64,000 nt of DNA, taken from contig NZ_JBHIKW010000005.1 in assembly GCF_042138895.1 (NCBI RefSeq), positions 248,001-312,000 on the forward strand, read 5' to 3'. Source of the DNA: Cedecea selenatireducens. Its GTDB lineage: Bacteria; Pseudomonadota; Gammaproteobacteria; Enterobacterales; Enterobacteriaceae. The first letter of the stretch is position 1. Each line of letters starts with the position of its first letter. Made by a program: the position numbers and the translations under genes. The notes beneath the pieces are model-generated. The model was not told where the DNA came from. It saw only the letters and a list, made by a program, of their open reading frames with translations, and made no database searches. Shown in pieces: positions 49,126-58,675 of this stretch.

Positions 49126-51117
49126 ATGTCCTCTCGTAAAGAGCTTGCCAATGCTATTCGTGCGCTCAGCATGGACGCAGTACAAAAAGCCAAATCCGGT
49201 CACCCGGGTGCCCCTATGGGCATGGCCGACATTGCCGAAGTCCTGTGGCGTGATTTCCTGAACCATAACCCACAGAACCCGTTATGGGCTGACCGTGACC
49301 GCTTCGTGCTGTCCAACGGCCACGGTTCTATGCTGATTTACAGCCTGCTGCACCTCAGCGGTTATGACCTGCCGATTGAACAGCTGAAAAACTTCCGTCA
49401 GCTGCATTCTCAGACTCCGGGCCACCCGGAAGTGGGCTACACCGCAGGTGTTGAAACCACGACTGGCCCTCTGGGTCAGGGCATCGCGAACGCGGTCGGT
49501 ATGGCTATCGCAGAGAAAACGCTGGCGGCGCAGTTCAACCGCCCAGGACACGACATCGTGGACCACTTCACCTATGCATTCATGGGTGATGGCTGCATGA
49601 TGGAAGGCATCTCTCACGAGGTTTGCTCTCTGGCGGGTACCCTGAAGCTGGGTAAACTGGTTGCTTTCTATGACGACAACGGCATCTCCATCGACGGCCA
49701 CGTTGAAGGCTGGTTCACCGACGATACTGCGAAACGCTTTGAAGCCTACGGCTGGCACGTAGTGCGCGGCGTAGACGGTCACGACGCGGCGGCTATCAAA
49801 CGTGCGGTAGAAGAAGCGCGCGCTGTTACCGACAAACCTTCCCTGCTGATGTGCAAAACCATCATCGGTTTCGGTTCCCCGAACAAAGCCGGTACTCACG
49901 ACTCCCACGGCGCACCGCTGGGTGATGCAGAGATCGCACTGACTCGTGAAGCGCTGGGCTGGAACCACGCGCCGTTCGAAATCCCTTCTGACATCTATGC
50001 TCAGTGGGATGCGAAAGAAGCAGGTCAGGTTAAAGAAGCGGCCTGGAACGAGAAGTTCGCTGCCTACGCCAAAGCCTTCCCGCAGGAAGCCGCTGAGTAT
50101 ACTCGCCGCGTGAAGGGCGAAATGCCGGCTGACTTCGATGCAAAAGCAAACGAATTCATCGCTAAGCTGCAGGCAAATCCATCCAAAATTGCCAGCCGTA
50201 AAGCGTCTCAGAATGCTATCGAAGCGTTCGGCCCGCTGCTGCCAGAATTCCTGGGCGGCTCCGCTGACCTGGCGCCTTCTAACCTGACTATCTGGTCCGG
50301 TTCTAAAGCGATTAACGAAGATACCGCCGGGAACTACATCCACTACGGCGTGCGCGAATTCGGTATGACCGCGATTGCCAACGGTATCTCCCTGCACGGT
50401 GGTTTCCTGCCGTACACCTCTACCTTCCTGATGTTCGTAGAATATGCCCGTAACGCGGTGCGTATGGCTGCGCTGATGAAACAGCGTCAGGTGATGGTTT
50501 ATACCCACGACTCCATCGGCCTGGGCGAAGATGGCCCGACTCACCAGCCGGTTGAGCAGGTTGCTTCCCTGCGCGTGACCCCGAACATGAGCACCTGGCG
50601 CCCATGTGACCAGGTTGAGTCCGCGGTGGCGTGGAAATACGGCGTTGAGCGTCACGACGGCCCGACCGCACTGATCCTTTCCCGTCAGAACCTGGCTCAG
50701 CAGGATCGTACCGAGCAGCAGCTGAAAGACATCGCTCGCGGTGGCTACGTGCTGAAAGACTGCGCGGGTCAGCCTGAGCTTATCTTCATCGCTACCGGTT
50801 CCGAAGTTGAGCTGGCCGTGGCGGCATGGGACAAGCTGACTGCCGAAGGCGTGAAGGCGCGCGTGGTTTCCATGCCTTCTACCGACGCATTCGACAAGCA
50901 GGATGCTGCTTACCGTGAATCCGTGCTGCCGAAAGCCGTTCCTGCTCGCGTGGCTATCGAAGCCGGCATCGCTGACTACTGGTACAAATACGTTGGCCTG
51001 AACGGCGCTATCGTTGGCATGACCACCTTCGGTGAGTCTGCTCCAGCGGAACTGCTGTTCGAAGAGTTTGGCTTCACCGTGGAAAACGTGGTGAAACAGG
51101 CTAAAGCGATTCTGTAA
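49126..51117 (+). CDS. tktA: Transketolase 1
   Basis: 663-residue ThDP enzyme of the pentose phosphate pathway that transfers two-carbon units between ketoses and aldoses. Motifs: SGHPGAPMGMADIAEVLW near the start, the ThDP motif GDGCMMEGISHEVCSLAG to DDNGISIDG, and the pyrimidine-domain YTHDSIGLGEDGPTHQP. Same length as E. coli TktA. GGAGTCAAA precedes the ATG. Erythrose 4-phosphate made here is the substrate of Epd encoded next. Confidence 0.98.
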   Translation: MSSRKELANAIRALSMDAVQKAKSGHPGAPMGMADIAEVLWRDFLNHNPQNPLWADRDRFVLSNGHGSMLIYSLLHLSGYDLPIEQLKNFRQLHSQTPGHPEVGYTAGVETTTGPLGQGIANAVGMAIAEKTLAAQFNRPGHDIVDHFTYAFMGDGCMMEGISHEVCSLAGTLKLGKLVAFYDDNGISIDGHVEGWFTDDTAKRFEAYGWHVVRGVDGHDAAAIKRAVEEARAVTDKPSLLMCKTIIGFGSPNKAGTHDSHGAPLGDAEIALTREALGWNHAPFEIPSDIYAQWDAKEAGQVKEAAWNEKFAAYAKAFPQEAAEYTRRVKGEMPADFDAKANEFIAKLQANPSKIASRKASQNAIEAFGPLLPEFLGGSADLAPSNLTIWSGSKAINEDTAGNYIHYGVREFGMTAIANGISLHGGFLPYTSTFLMFVEYARNAVRMAALMKQRQVMVYTHDSIGLGEDGPTHQPVEQVASLRVTPNMSTWRPCDQVESAVAWKYGVERHDGPTALILSRQNLAQQDRTEQQLKDIARGGYVLKDCAGQPELIFIATGSEVELAVAAWDKLTAEGVKARVVSMPSTDAFDKQDAAYRESVLPKAVPARVAIEAGIADYWYKYVGLNGAIVGMTTFGESAPAELLFEEFGFTVENVVKQAKAIL

Positions 51118-51135
51118 TCCGTCTCGATAAATATG

Positions 51136-51160
51136 AGGGTCGCTTCGGCGGCCCTTTTTT
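51136..51160 (+). terminator. Terminator of tktA
   Basis: AGGGTCGC, loop TTCG, GCGGCCCT followed by TTTTTT, about 18 bases after the stop codon. Confidence 0.88.
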
Positions 51161-51167
51161 ATGCCGA

Positions 51168-51231
51168 TTATTCCACTAATGCCCTGTTCTTTATTCCACC
51201 ACTGCGGCGTTGAGTTGCAGTTATTCCACCA
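51168..51231. repeat. Three direct repeats TTATTCCACYA upstream of epd
   Basis: TTATTCCACTA at 51168, TTATTCCACCA at 51191 and 51221. Spacings are 23 and 30 bases, roughly two and three DNA turns, so a protein could bind all three on one face. They lie just upstream of the CRP site. No known regulator with this motif was recognised. Confidence 0.6.
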
Positions 51232-51235
51232 AAAC

Positions 51236-51251
51236 TGTGATGTGCGTCAGA
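51236..51251. promoter_or_regulatory. Probable CRP site upstream of epd
   Basis: TGTGATGTGCGTCAGA matches TGTGA-N6-TCACA with one mismatch. E. coli epd–pgk is known to have a CRP-dependent promoter in this region. Confidence 0.7.
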
Positions 51252-51308
51252 AGTTGAGCTGAGCATATTGGGGTATCGTTCCTTTTATTCCCGCTTTCGC
51301 TTAACATA

Positions 51309-51323
51309 GCTGAAGCGTTTCAG
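51309..51323. promoter_or_regulatory. Probable Cra (FruR) operator upstream of epd
   Basis: GCTGAAGCGTTTCAG closely fits the Cra consensus GCTGAAWCGNTTCA. Cra control of epd–pgk is established in E. coli. The remaining gap 51118–51444 holds nothing else recognised. Confidence 0.75.
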
Positions 51324-51444
51324 TCGAATAAATGTTCGACAATTAAGCAAACAAGTGCAGTTTCATGAGTGCGAGGATTCCCCTCGGGCGGTTGCTGGAT
51401 TACTCTGTCAGCCACTAAATCCCAGGGATTCTGGCAGGAGAGAT

Positions 51445-52491
51445 ATGACCGTACGCATCGCTATTAATGGCTTCGGTCGCATTGGGCGCAACGTGGTACG
51501 TGCTTTGTACGAATCTGGTCGCCGTGCGGAAATTACCGTGGTAGCAATCAACGAACTGGCAGACGCTGCGGGTATCGCGCATCTGTTGAAGTACGATACC
51601 AGCCACGGCCGCTTTGCCTGGGATGTGCGCCAGGAGCGCGAAGTCCTGTTTGTGGGCGATGACAGCATTCGCCTGCTGCACGAACCGACCATTGAGGCGC
51701 TGCCATGGCGCGAGCTTGGCGTTGATATCGTGCTGGACTGTACCGGCGTATTCGGCTCCCGCGCTGACGGTGAAGCCCACCTCGCGGCAGGGGCGAAAAA
51801 AGTGCTGTTCTCGCACCCTGGCGGCAACGATCTCGATGCTACCGTCGTTTATGGCGTTAACCATGAACTGGTCGAAGACAGCCACCGCATCGTCTCCAAC
51901 GCCTCCTGCACCACAAACTGTATTATTCCGATTATTAAACTGCTGGATGAAGCGTTTGGCATTGAGTCCGGGACGGTCACGACCATCCACTCGGCGATGC
52001 ACGATCAGCAGGTTATTGACGCCTATCACCCCGATTTACGACGCACCCGCGCGGCGAGTCAGTCGATCATTCCGGTGGATACGCGTCTTGCAGCCGGTAT
52101 CACGCGTATTTTCCCACAGTTCAATGACCGTTTTGAGGCCATTGCGGTGCGTGTACCGACGATAAACGTCACGGCAATTGATTTAAGCGTCACGGTCAAA
52201 AATTCGGTAAATGCATGTGAAGTCAACCACTTGCTGCAAAAAGCGGCACAGGAAGCATTTCATGGTATAGTTGACTATACGGAATTACCGTTGGTCTCTA
52301 CTGATTTTAACCACGATCCGCACAGTGCAATCGTCGACGGCACGCAAACGCGGGTCAGTGGGCAACATCTGATTAAAACTCTAGTCTGGTGTGATAACGA
52401 ATGGGGCTTTGCCAACAGGATGCTCGATACCACGTTGGTTATGGCTCAATGGATTTCAGGTAAGGCGCACGTTGCGTCTGCAAAACTTTAA
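51445..52491 (+). CDS. epd: D-erythrose-4-phosphate dehydrogenase
   Basis: 348 residues from ATG 51445 (MTVRIAINGFGRIGRNVVRALYES), matching E. coli; the open frame upstream is not supported, and GGCAGGAGA precedes this ATG. It is a GAPDH-family enzyme with Cys155 in SNASCTTNCIIP. It oxidises erythrose 4-phosphate to 4-phosphoerythronate on the pathway to pyridoxal phosphate. The C-terminus (WISGKAHVASAKL) is about nine residues longer than in E. coli. First gene of epd–pgk–fbaA. Confidence 0.97.
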   Translation: MTVRIAINGFGRIGRNVVRALYESGRRAEITVVAINELADAAGIAHLLKYDTSHGRFAWDVRQEREVLFVGDDSIRLLHEPTIEALPWRELGVDIVLDCTGVFGSRADGEAHLAAGAKKVLFSHPGGNDLDATVVYGVNHELVEDSHRIVSNASCTTNCIIPIIKLLDEAFGIESGTVTTIHSAMHDQQVIDAYHPDLRRTRAASQSIIPVDTRLAAGITRIFPQFNDRFEAIAVRVPTINVTAIDLSVTVKNSVNACEVNHLLQKAAQEAFHGIVDYTELPLVSTDFNHDPHSAIVDGTQTRVSGQHLIKTLVWCDNEWGFANRMLDTTLVMAQWISGKAHVASAKL

Positions 52492-52512
52492 GAATCAACG
52501 AGAGGATTCACC

Positions 52513-53676
52513 ATGTCTGTAATTAAGATGACCGATCTGGATCTGGCGGGCAAACGCGTTTTCATCCGTGCCGATCTGAACGTGCCGGTTAAAGACGGGA
52601 AAGTCACCAGCGATGCACGTATCCGTGCTTCTCTGCCGACCATTGAACTGGCTCTGAAACAGGGCGCTAAAGTCATGGTTACTTCTCACCTGGGTCGTCC
52701 GACCGAAGGCGAGTACAACGAAGAATTCTCTCTGCTGCCAGTTGTTAACTACCTGAAAGACAAACTGTCTAACCCGGTTCGTCTGGTAAAAGATTACCTG
52801 GACGGCGTAGAAGTTGCCGCGGGTGAACTGGTTGTGCTGGAAAACGTTCGATTCAACAAAGGCGAGAAAAAAGACGACGAAGCGCTGTCCAAAAAATACG
52901 CCGCACTGTGCGACGTGTTCGTGATGGACGCATTCGGTACTGCACACCGTGCGCAGGCTTCTACTCACGGCATCGCTAAATTTGCTGACGTTGCCTGTGC
53001 AGGCCCGCTGCTGGCAGACGAACTGGAAGCGCTGGGTAAAGCCCTGAAAGAACCTGCTCGTCCAATGGTTGCTATCGTTGGCGGTTCTAAAGTTTCTACC
53101 AAACTGACCGTGCTGGACTCCCTGTCCAAAATTGCTGACCAGCTGATCGTTGGCGGCGGCATCGCGAACACCTTCGTGGCAGCTCAAGGCCACAACGTCG
53201 GTAAATCCCTGTACGAAGCAGACCTGGTTGATACCGCGAAAGAACTGCTGACCCGCTGCGATATCCCAGTACCAACCGACGTTCGCGTTGCGACCGAGTT
53301 CTCCGAAACCGCGACTGCAACCCTGAAGTCCGTGAACGACATCAAAGACGAAGAGCAGATTCTGGATATGGGCGATGTTTCCGCTGAGAAACTGGCTGAA
53401 ATCCTGAAAAACGCGAAAACCATTCTGTGGAACGGCCCGGTCGGCGTGTTCGAATTCCCTAACTTCCGTAAAGGGACCGAAATCGTTGCTCGCGCTATCG
53501 CAGACAGCGAAGCCTTCTCTATCGCAGGCGGCGGCGACACTCTGGCGGCTATCGACCTGTTCGGTATCGCAGACAAAATTTCCTACATCTCTACCGGCGG
53601 CGGCGCATTCCTCGAGTTCGTGGAAGGCAAAGTACTGCCAGCTGTAGCGATGCTCGAAGAGCGCGCTAAGAAGTAA
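52513..53676 (+). CDS. pgk: Phosphoglycerate kinase
   Basis: 387-residue glycolytic enzyme, the E. coli length, making ATP from 1,3-bisphosphoglycerate. Motifs: KRVFIRADLNVPV, SHLGRPTEG, AHRAQAST, VGGSKVSTKL and the nucleotide loop AGGGDTLAA. ACGAGAGGATTC precedes the ATG, 21 bases after epd. Codon usage is strongly biased, as expected of a highly expressed gene. Confidence 0.98.
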   Translation: MSVIKMTDLDLAGKRVFIRADLNVPVKDGKVTSDARIRASLPTIELALKQGAKVMVTSHLGRPTEGEYNEEFSLLPVVNYLKDKLSNPVRLVKDYLDGVEVAAGELVVLENVRFNKGEKKDDEALSKKYAALCDVFVMDAFGTAHRAQASTHGIAKFADVACAGPLLADELEALGKALKEPARPMVAIVGGSKVSTKLTVLDSLSKIADQLIVGGGIANTFVAAQGHNVGKSLYEADLVDTAKELLTRCDIPVPTDVRVATEFSETATATLKSVNDIKDEEQILDMGDVSAEKLAEILKNAKTILWNGPVGVFEFPNFRKGTEIVARAIADSEAFSIAGGGDTLAAIDLFGIADKISYISTGGGAFLEFVEGKVLPAVAMLEERAKK

Positions 53677-53681
53677 TTCCT

Positions 53682-53703
53682 ACGGGCAGGGTATCCTGCC
53701 CGT
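53682..53703 (+). promoter_or_regulatory. Hairpin between pgk and fbaA
   Basis: ACGGGCAGG, loop GTAT, CCTGCCCGT form a perfect nine-pair stem right after the pgk stop with only a weak T stretch. It is likely an RNA processing or stabilising element, or a partial terminator within the operon. Confidence 0.6.
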
Positions 53704-53773
53704 TGATTTATTGCCGCCCGGCAAGATTCAGGACGGTGATTCGATTTTTCCAAGGCCTACAGGACACATCAAC

Positions 53774-54853
53774 ATGTCTAAAATTTTTGATTTCGTAAAA
53801 CCAGGTGTTGTAACTGGCGACGACGTACAGAAAATCTTCCAGGTAGCAAAAGAGAACAACTTTGCTCTGCCAGCCGTTAACTGCGTCGGTACCGACTCTA
53901 TTAACGCCGTTCTGGAAACCGCTGCGAAAGTAAAATCTCCGGTTATCGTTCAGTTCTCCAACGGCGGTGCTGCTTTCATCGCTGGTAAAGGCGTGAAAAC
54001 TGATGTTCCACAGGGTGCTGCTATCCTGGGTGCAATCTCTGGTGCGCACCATGTTCACCAGATGGCTGAACATTACGGTGTTCCGGTTATCCTGCACACT
54101 GACCACTGCGCTAAGAAACTGCTGCCGTGGATCGATGGCCTGCTGGACGCGGGTGAAAAACACTTTGCCGCTACCGGTAAACCACTGTTCTCTTCCCACA
54201 TGATTGACCTGTCCGAAGAGTCTCTGGAAGAAAACATCGAAATCAGCTCAAAATACCTGGCTCGCATGTCCAAACTGGGCATGACCCTGGAAATCGAACT
54301 GGGCTGCACCGGCGGTGAAGAAGACGGCGTGGACAACAGCCACATGGACGCTTCTGCTCTGTATACCCAGCCAGAAGACGTTGATTACGCTTACACCGAG
54401 CTGAGCAAAATCAGCCCACGCTTCACCATCGCGGCTTCCTTCGGTAACGTGCACGGCGTGTACAAACCAGGTAACGTGGTTCTGACCCCAACCATCCTGC
54501 GCGACTCTCAGGACTATGTTTCTAAGAAACATAACCTGCCGCACAACAGCCTGAACTTCGTCTTCCACGGCGGTTCCGGTTCTTCCGCTCAGGAAATCAA
54601 AGACTCCGTAAGCTACGGCGTTATCAAAATGAACATCGATACCGACACCCAATGGGCGACCTGGGAAGGTATTCTGAACTACTACAAAGAAAACGAAGCT
54701 TACCTGCAGGGTCAGCTGGGTAACCCGAAAGGCGCTGACCAGCCGAACAAAAAATACTACGATCCACGCGTCTGGCTGCGTTCAGCTCAGAGCTCCATGA
54801 TCGTTCGCCTGGAGCAGGCATTCAAAGAGCTGAACGCGGTAGACGTTCTGTAA
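53774..54853 (+). CDS. fbaA: Class II fructose-bisphosphate aldolase
   Basis: 359 residues from ATG 53774 (MSKIFDFVKPGVVTGDDVQK), equal in length to E. coli FbaA. Zinc-dependent cleavage of fructose 1,6-bisphosphate. Zinc ligands are visible in LHTDHCAKKLLPW, ELGCTGGEEDGVDNSH, FGNVHGVY and NFVFHGGSGSS. The upstream open frame from 53711 covers the intergenic hairpin end and is not used. Strong codon bias. Followed by a strong terminator. Confidence 0.98.
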   Translation: MSKIFDFVKPGVVTGDDVQKIFQVAKENNFALPAVNCVGTDSINAVLETAAKVKSPVIVQFSNGGAAFIAGKGVKTDVPQGAAILGAISGAHHVHQMAEHYGVPVILHTDHCAKKLLPWIDGLLDAGEKHFAATGKPLFSSHMIDLSEESLEENIEISSKYLARMSKLGMTLEIELGCTGGEEDGVDNSHMDASALYTQPEDVDYAYTELSKISPRFTIAASFGNVHGVYKPGNVVLTPTILRDSQDYVSKKHNLPHNSLNFVFHGGSGSSAQEIKDSVSYGVIKMNIDTDTQWATWEGILNYYKENEAYLQGQLGNPKGADQPNKKYYDPRVWLRSAQSSMIVRLEQAFKELNAVDVL

Positions 54854-54877
54854 TTTGAGTTTAGCCTTGCTTTAGTG

Positions 54878-54902
54878 AAAACCCGCTTCGGCGGGTTTTT
54901 TT
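54878..54902 (+). terminator. Terminator of epd–pgk–fbaA
   Basis: AAACCCGC, loop TTCG, GCGGGTTT followed by T residues, 25 bases after the fbaA stop. Confidence 0.92.
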
Positions 54903-55255
54903 ATATTCAAATAAAAGTGTAATATTTGCAGGTGTTTTTAATATTAAATCATATTTTTACCTGGCTGGATGAATTAACGGCAATCTGTATAAATTTTCAT
55001 TTCTGATAACAGCTTACTGACATTTATATGAATTTATTATCACCATAACTTTATTTTATTCAGGATATTTAGGTTGACCTTAATCATATAAATGGCAGAT
55101 CGCAAAATCATAACTCATTGTTATTTTTGTATTTTATTGTATTCGAGTGCTTATTGAACAAATCATGGTTGAGCAGTTGTGAGTCGCAGCACATAACCTT
55201 TAACGGGGAATTCGTAAGATCGCTGCCATCGGCAACTTATTAGGCATGGCGCTTT
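54903..55255 (+). promoter_or_regulatory. AT-rich tdc control region with CRP site
   Basis: About 350 bases of very AT-rich DNA precede tdcA. TGTGAGTCGCAGCACA at 55178–55193 matches the CRP consensus with one mismatch, in line with cAMP–CRP dependence of the E. coli tdc operon. No divergent tdcR-like gene is visible. AT-rich tracts could bind IHF or H-NS, but no exact site is called. Confidence 0.6.
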
Positions 55256-56194
55256 ATGGATAATACGACATTACCTAAAACACAGCACCTGGTCGTATTT
55301 CAGGAAGTGGTAAGAAGTGGTTCATTTGGCTCTGCGGCGAAGCAGATGGGTTTGACTCAGCCAGCGGTCAGTAAAATTATCAGCGACATGGAGGCTCTGT
55401 TCGGACTGGAGCTTATCATTCGCAAAAATACCGGCGTTCAGCTCACCGTGGCAGGTAAAGTGCTGCTCGGCTACGCCGAGTCTATTACCCGCGAAATGCG
55501 CAATATGTGCAACGAAATGAGCAGCCTGGTCGGCAGCGAGGCGGTGGATGTTTCCTTCGGCTATCCTTCACTTATCGGCTTTACTTTCCTGCCGGGCATG
55601 ATGAAAGCCTTCAAAGAGCTGTACCCTCATGCCGAAGTCTCGATGTTTGAAGCGCAGCTTTGTTCCTTCTTACCGGCAATACGCGACGGCAGGCTGGACT
55701 TTGCTATCGGCACGCTCAGCGACGAAATGCTACTTCAGGATTTACATATTGAGCCGCTGTTCGAATCAGAGTTTATTCTGGTTGCCAGCCGAACACGAAC
55801 GCGCGGAGGCGCGATGACGCTTCGCTCATTAAGCCATGAGCAGTGGGTGTTGCCTCACACCGAAATGGGCTACTACAGCGAACTCCTGACCATCCTGCAA
55901 AAGAACCACATCACCAGCGATAAAATCATCAAAACTGACTCCGTAGTCACCATCTATAACATGGTGCTGACCGCCGGTTTCCTGACGATTATTCCCCGTG
56001 AAATGATCGCCCCCTTTGGTTCTCAGGAGTTTATTCAGGTTCCCTTAACGGATGAACTGCCTGTAGCACGCTATGCCGCGGTATGGTCAAAAAATTGCCG
56101 AATAAAAAAATCAGCCGCCACGTTGGTCGAATTAGCCAGAGTGCATTCAGTACGTAATCAATATCAATTTAATAAATTAACGGTGGTGGCTTAG
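55256..56194 (+). CDS. tdcA: LysR-type activator TdcA
   Basis: 312-residue transcriptional activator of the tdc operon. The N-terminal helix-turn-helix region is LVVFQEVVRSGSFGSAAKQMG followed by LTQPAVSKIISDMEALFG. The effector domain keeps E. coli TdcA blocks such as VSFGYPSLIGFTFLPGM, FLPAIRDGRLDFAIGTLS and KTDSVVTIYN. The start at 55256 is ATG with weak AGGCATGGC upstream. It is transcribed with tdcB–E, as in E. coli. Confidence 0.94.
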   Translation: MDNTTLPKTQHLVVFQEVVRSGSFGSAAKQMGLTQPAVSKIISDMEALFGLELIIRKNTGVQLTVAGKVLLGYAESITREMRNMCNEMSSLVGSEAVDVSFGYPSLIGFTFLPGMMKAFKELYPHAEVSMFEAQLCSFLPAIRDGRLDFAIGTLSDEMLLQDLHIEPLFESEFILVASRTRTRGGAMTLRSLSHEQWVLPHTEMGYYSELLTILQKNHITSDKIIKTDSVVTIYNMVLTAGFLTIIPREMIAPFGSQEFIQVPLTDELPVARYAAVWSKNCRIKKSAATLVELARVHSVRNQYQFNKLTVVA

Positions 56195-56293
56195 CAAAAC
56201 TAACCAACTCGCTTTTTATTATTAATTAACCAAGGGCGGCGAATTGCATCTATTTGCCATCTCTAATATTGCATTTTTAATGCAGAGGTCAAC

Positions 56294-57292
56294 ATGCATA
56301 TCGACAACGAACTTCCTGTCACTTTTAACGATGTTCTCGAAGCGAAAAAAAGAATATCTGGATTTGTGTATAAAACCGGGATGCCTCGCTCTAATTATCT
56401 TAGCGAATGCTGTAAAGGTGACATCTATTTAAAATTTGAAAATATGCAGCGCACCGGCTCGTTTAAAATGCGCGGCGCATTCAACAAGCTTAGCTCGCTG
56501 AGCGAAGAGGAAAGAGCCCGGGGCGTCGTGGCCTGCTCTGCGGGGAATCATGCCCAGGGCGTTTCATTGTCCTGTGCGCTTCTCGGTATCAACGGCAAGG
56601 TGGTGATGCCAAAAGGGGCACCAAAGTCGAAGGTCGCCGCCACCACAGATTATTCGGCTCAGGTCATTATCCACGGCGACAATTTTAACGAAACCATCGC
56701 TAAGGTTAGCGAGATTGTTGAAACCGAAGGGCGCATCTTTATCCCACCTTTTGATGATGAAAAAGTGATTGCCGGGCAGGGCACGATTGGCCTGGAGATC
56801 CTTGAAGATCTATACGACGTCGATAATGTGATTGTGCCTATTGGCGGCGGTGGCCTGATTGCCGGGATTGCGGTAGCGATTAAATCCATTAACCCAACGA
56901 TTAATATTATTGGCGTGCAGGCAGAAAACGTTCACGGCATGGCCTCTTCTTTCCGTACTGGCGAAATTACCGCGTATCGAGCAAGCAGCACGTTGGCTGA
57001 CGGTTGTGACGTCGCTCGCCCAGGGGCGTTAACCTTCGAAATCGTTAAAAAATTAGTCACCGATATTATTTTGGTCAGCGAAGAAGAGATCAGAAATAGC
57101 ATGGTGGCACTTATTCAGAGAAACAAAATTGTCACCGAGGGGGCCGGTGCGCTTGCCTGTGCTGCTTTATTAAGCGGCAAGCTTGACCATTATATTAAAG
57201 GCCGGAAAACCGTGAGTATTATTTCTGGCGGAAATATTGATTTGTCTCGCGTCTCTGAAATTACTGGCACCGCGGAAGCCTGCCTGAGTTAA
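56294..57292 (+). CDS. tdcB: Catabolic threonine dehydratase
   Basis: 332-residue PLP enzyme that deaminates threonine (and serine) to 2-oxobutyrate or pyruvate. PLP lysine is in RTGSFKMRGAFNKL, the phosphate-binding loop is IGGGGLIAG, and SAGNHAQGVSLS is the Asn loop. Unlike biosynthetic IlvA there is no C-terminal ACT-like domain, so it is not isoleucine-inhibited; the E. coli form is AMP-activated. It lies 99 bases after tdcA. Confidence 0.96.
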   Translation: MHIDNELPVTFNDVLEAKKRISGFVYKTGMPRSNYLSECCKGDIYLKFENMQRTGSFKMRGAFNKLSSLSEEERARGVVACSAGNHAQGVSLSCALLGINGKVVMPKGAPKSKVAATTDYSAQVIIHGDNFNETIAKVSEIVETEGRIFIPPFDDEKVIAGQGTIGLEILEDLYDVDNVIVPIGGGGLIAGIAVAIKSINPTINIIGVQAENVHGMASSFRTGEITAYRASSTLADGCDVARPGALTFEIVKKLVTDIILVSEEEIRNSMVALIQRNKIVTEGAGALACAALLSGKLDHYIKGRKTVSIISGGNIDLSRVSEITGTAEACLS

Positions 57293-57307
57293 ATAAGGAT
57301 CTTCATT

Positions 57308-58639
57308 ATGAGTAATGCAGAAACAACCCTTGTTGGTCAAAAAGAATCCTCCCTGTGGCGTAAGTCCGATACCACCTGGACCCTCGGCCTGTTTGGCACC
57401 GCCATCGGCGCGGGAGTACTGTTTTTCCCGATTCGCGCGGGCTATGGCGGCCTGATCCCAATATTGATCATGCTGGTCCTGGCCTACCCAATCGCTTTCT
57501 TCTGCCACCGGGCGCTGGCGCGGCTGTGCCTTTCCGGCAGTAACCCATCGGGAAATATCACCGAAACCGTAGAGGAGCATTTTGGTAAAACCGGCGGGGT
57601 GGTTATCACCTTCCTGTACTTCTTTGCCATTTGCCCGCTGCTGTGGATTTACGGCGTCACCATCACTAACACCTTCATGACCTTCTGGGAAAATCAGCTC
57701 CAGCTTATGCCGTTAAATCGTGGGCTGGTCGCGCTGTTGCTGCTGATGTTGATGGCCTTTGTCATCTTCTTCGGCAAGGATCTGATGGTGAAGGTGATGA
57801 GCTATCTCGTTTTCCCGTTCATCGCGAGCCTGATTATTATTTCCCTGTCGCTGATCCCTTACTGGAATTCGGCGGTTATCGAGCAGGTGAATCTGAGTGA
57901 AATCGCCTTGACCGGGCATGACGGCATTCTGGTGACGGTGTGGCTCGGTATCTCCATCATGGTGTTCTCCTTTAACTTCTCGCCGATTGTCTCTTCTTTT
58001 GTAGTGTCGAAGCGCGAAGAGTACGAAGCGGATTTCGGAAAAGCCTATACCGAAGATAAGTGCTCAAAAATCATCTCACGTGCCAGCATGTTGATGGTCG
58101 GCGTGGTGATGTTCTTCGCCTTCAGCTGCCTGTTCACGCTGTCGCCGCAGAACATGGCTGAAGCGAAAGCGCAGAACATTCCGGTGCTGTCCTACCTCGC
58201 TAACCATTTCTCTTCGCTGTCCGGTTCTAAGTCTACTTTTGCCACGGTGCTGGAATACGGCGCGTCGATTATCGCCCTGGTGGCCATTTTCAAATCCTTC
58301 TTTGGTCACTACCTGGGTACGCTGGAAGGGCTGAATGGCCTGGTCCTGAAGTTTGGCTATAAGAGCGACAAAACGAAGATTTCTCAGAGCAAACTTAATC
58401 TGATCAGCATGGCGTTTATCATGGGGTCAACCTGGGTTGTGGCCTACGCTAACCCCAACATTCTTGACCTGATTGAAGCAATGGGGGCCCCGATTATTGC
58501 CTCTCTGCTGTGCCTGCTGCCGATGTACGCTATTCGTAAAGTCCCGGCGCTGAGCAAATATAGAGGCAGAACCGAAAACATCTTCGTTACCGCGATCGGC
58601 CTGCTGACGATCCTGAATATCGTATACAAAATCTTGTAA
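57308..58639 (+). CDS. tdcC: Threonine/serine:H+ symporter
   Basis: 443-residue inner-membrane transporter with 11 predicted membrane segments, of the HAAAP/SdaC family, identical in length to E. coli TdcC. It begins with a short polar tail before TLGLFGTAIGAGVLFFPI. It imports threonine and serine for TdcB. AAATAAGGATC precedes the ATG, 15 bases after tdcB. Confidence 0.96.
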   Translation: MSNAETTLVGQKESSLWRKSDTTWTLGLFGTAIGAGVLFFPIRAGYGGLIPILIMLVLAYPIAFFCHRALARLCLSGSNPSGNITETVEEHFGKTGGVVITFLYFFAICPLLWIYGVTITNTFMTFWENQLQLMPLNRGLVALLLLMLMAFVIFFGKDLMVKVMSYLVFPFIASLIIISLSLIPYWNSAVIEQVNLSEIALTGHDGILVTVWLGISIMVFSFNFSPIVSSFVVSKREEYEADFGKAYTEDKCSKIISRASMLMVGVVMFFAFSCLFTLSPQNMAEAKAQNIPVLSYLANHFSSLSGSKSTFATVLEYGASIIALVAIFKSFFGHYLGTLEGLNGLVLKFGYKSDKTKISQSKLNLISMAFIMGSTWVVAYANPNILDLIEAMGAPIIASLLCLLPMYAIRKVPALSKYRGRTENIFVTAIGLLTILNIVYKIL

Positions 58640-58675
58640 TTAATCGTCATGGGCTCAGGATGAGTGAACGTTAAT

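Noticed and set aside
49282..50655. 457-residue open frame antisense to tktA
   Set aside because: It exactly opposes a highly conserved, codon-biased gene, has no ribosome site or recognisable domain, and is the kind of shadow frame that biased codon use creates.
54903..55255. A tdcR-like gene upstream of tdcA
   Set aside because: The region is AT-rich with no frame longer than a few codons resembling TdcR on either strand.
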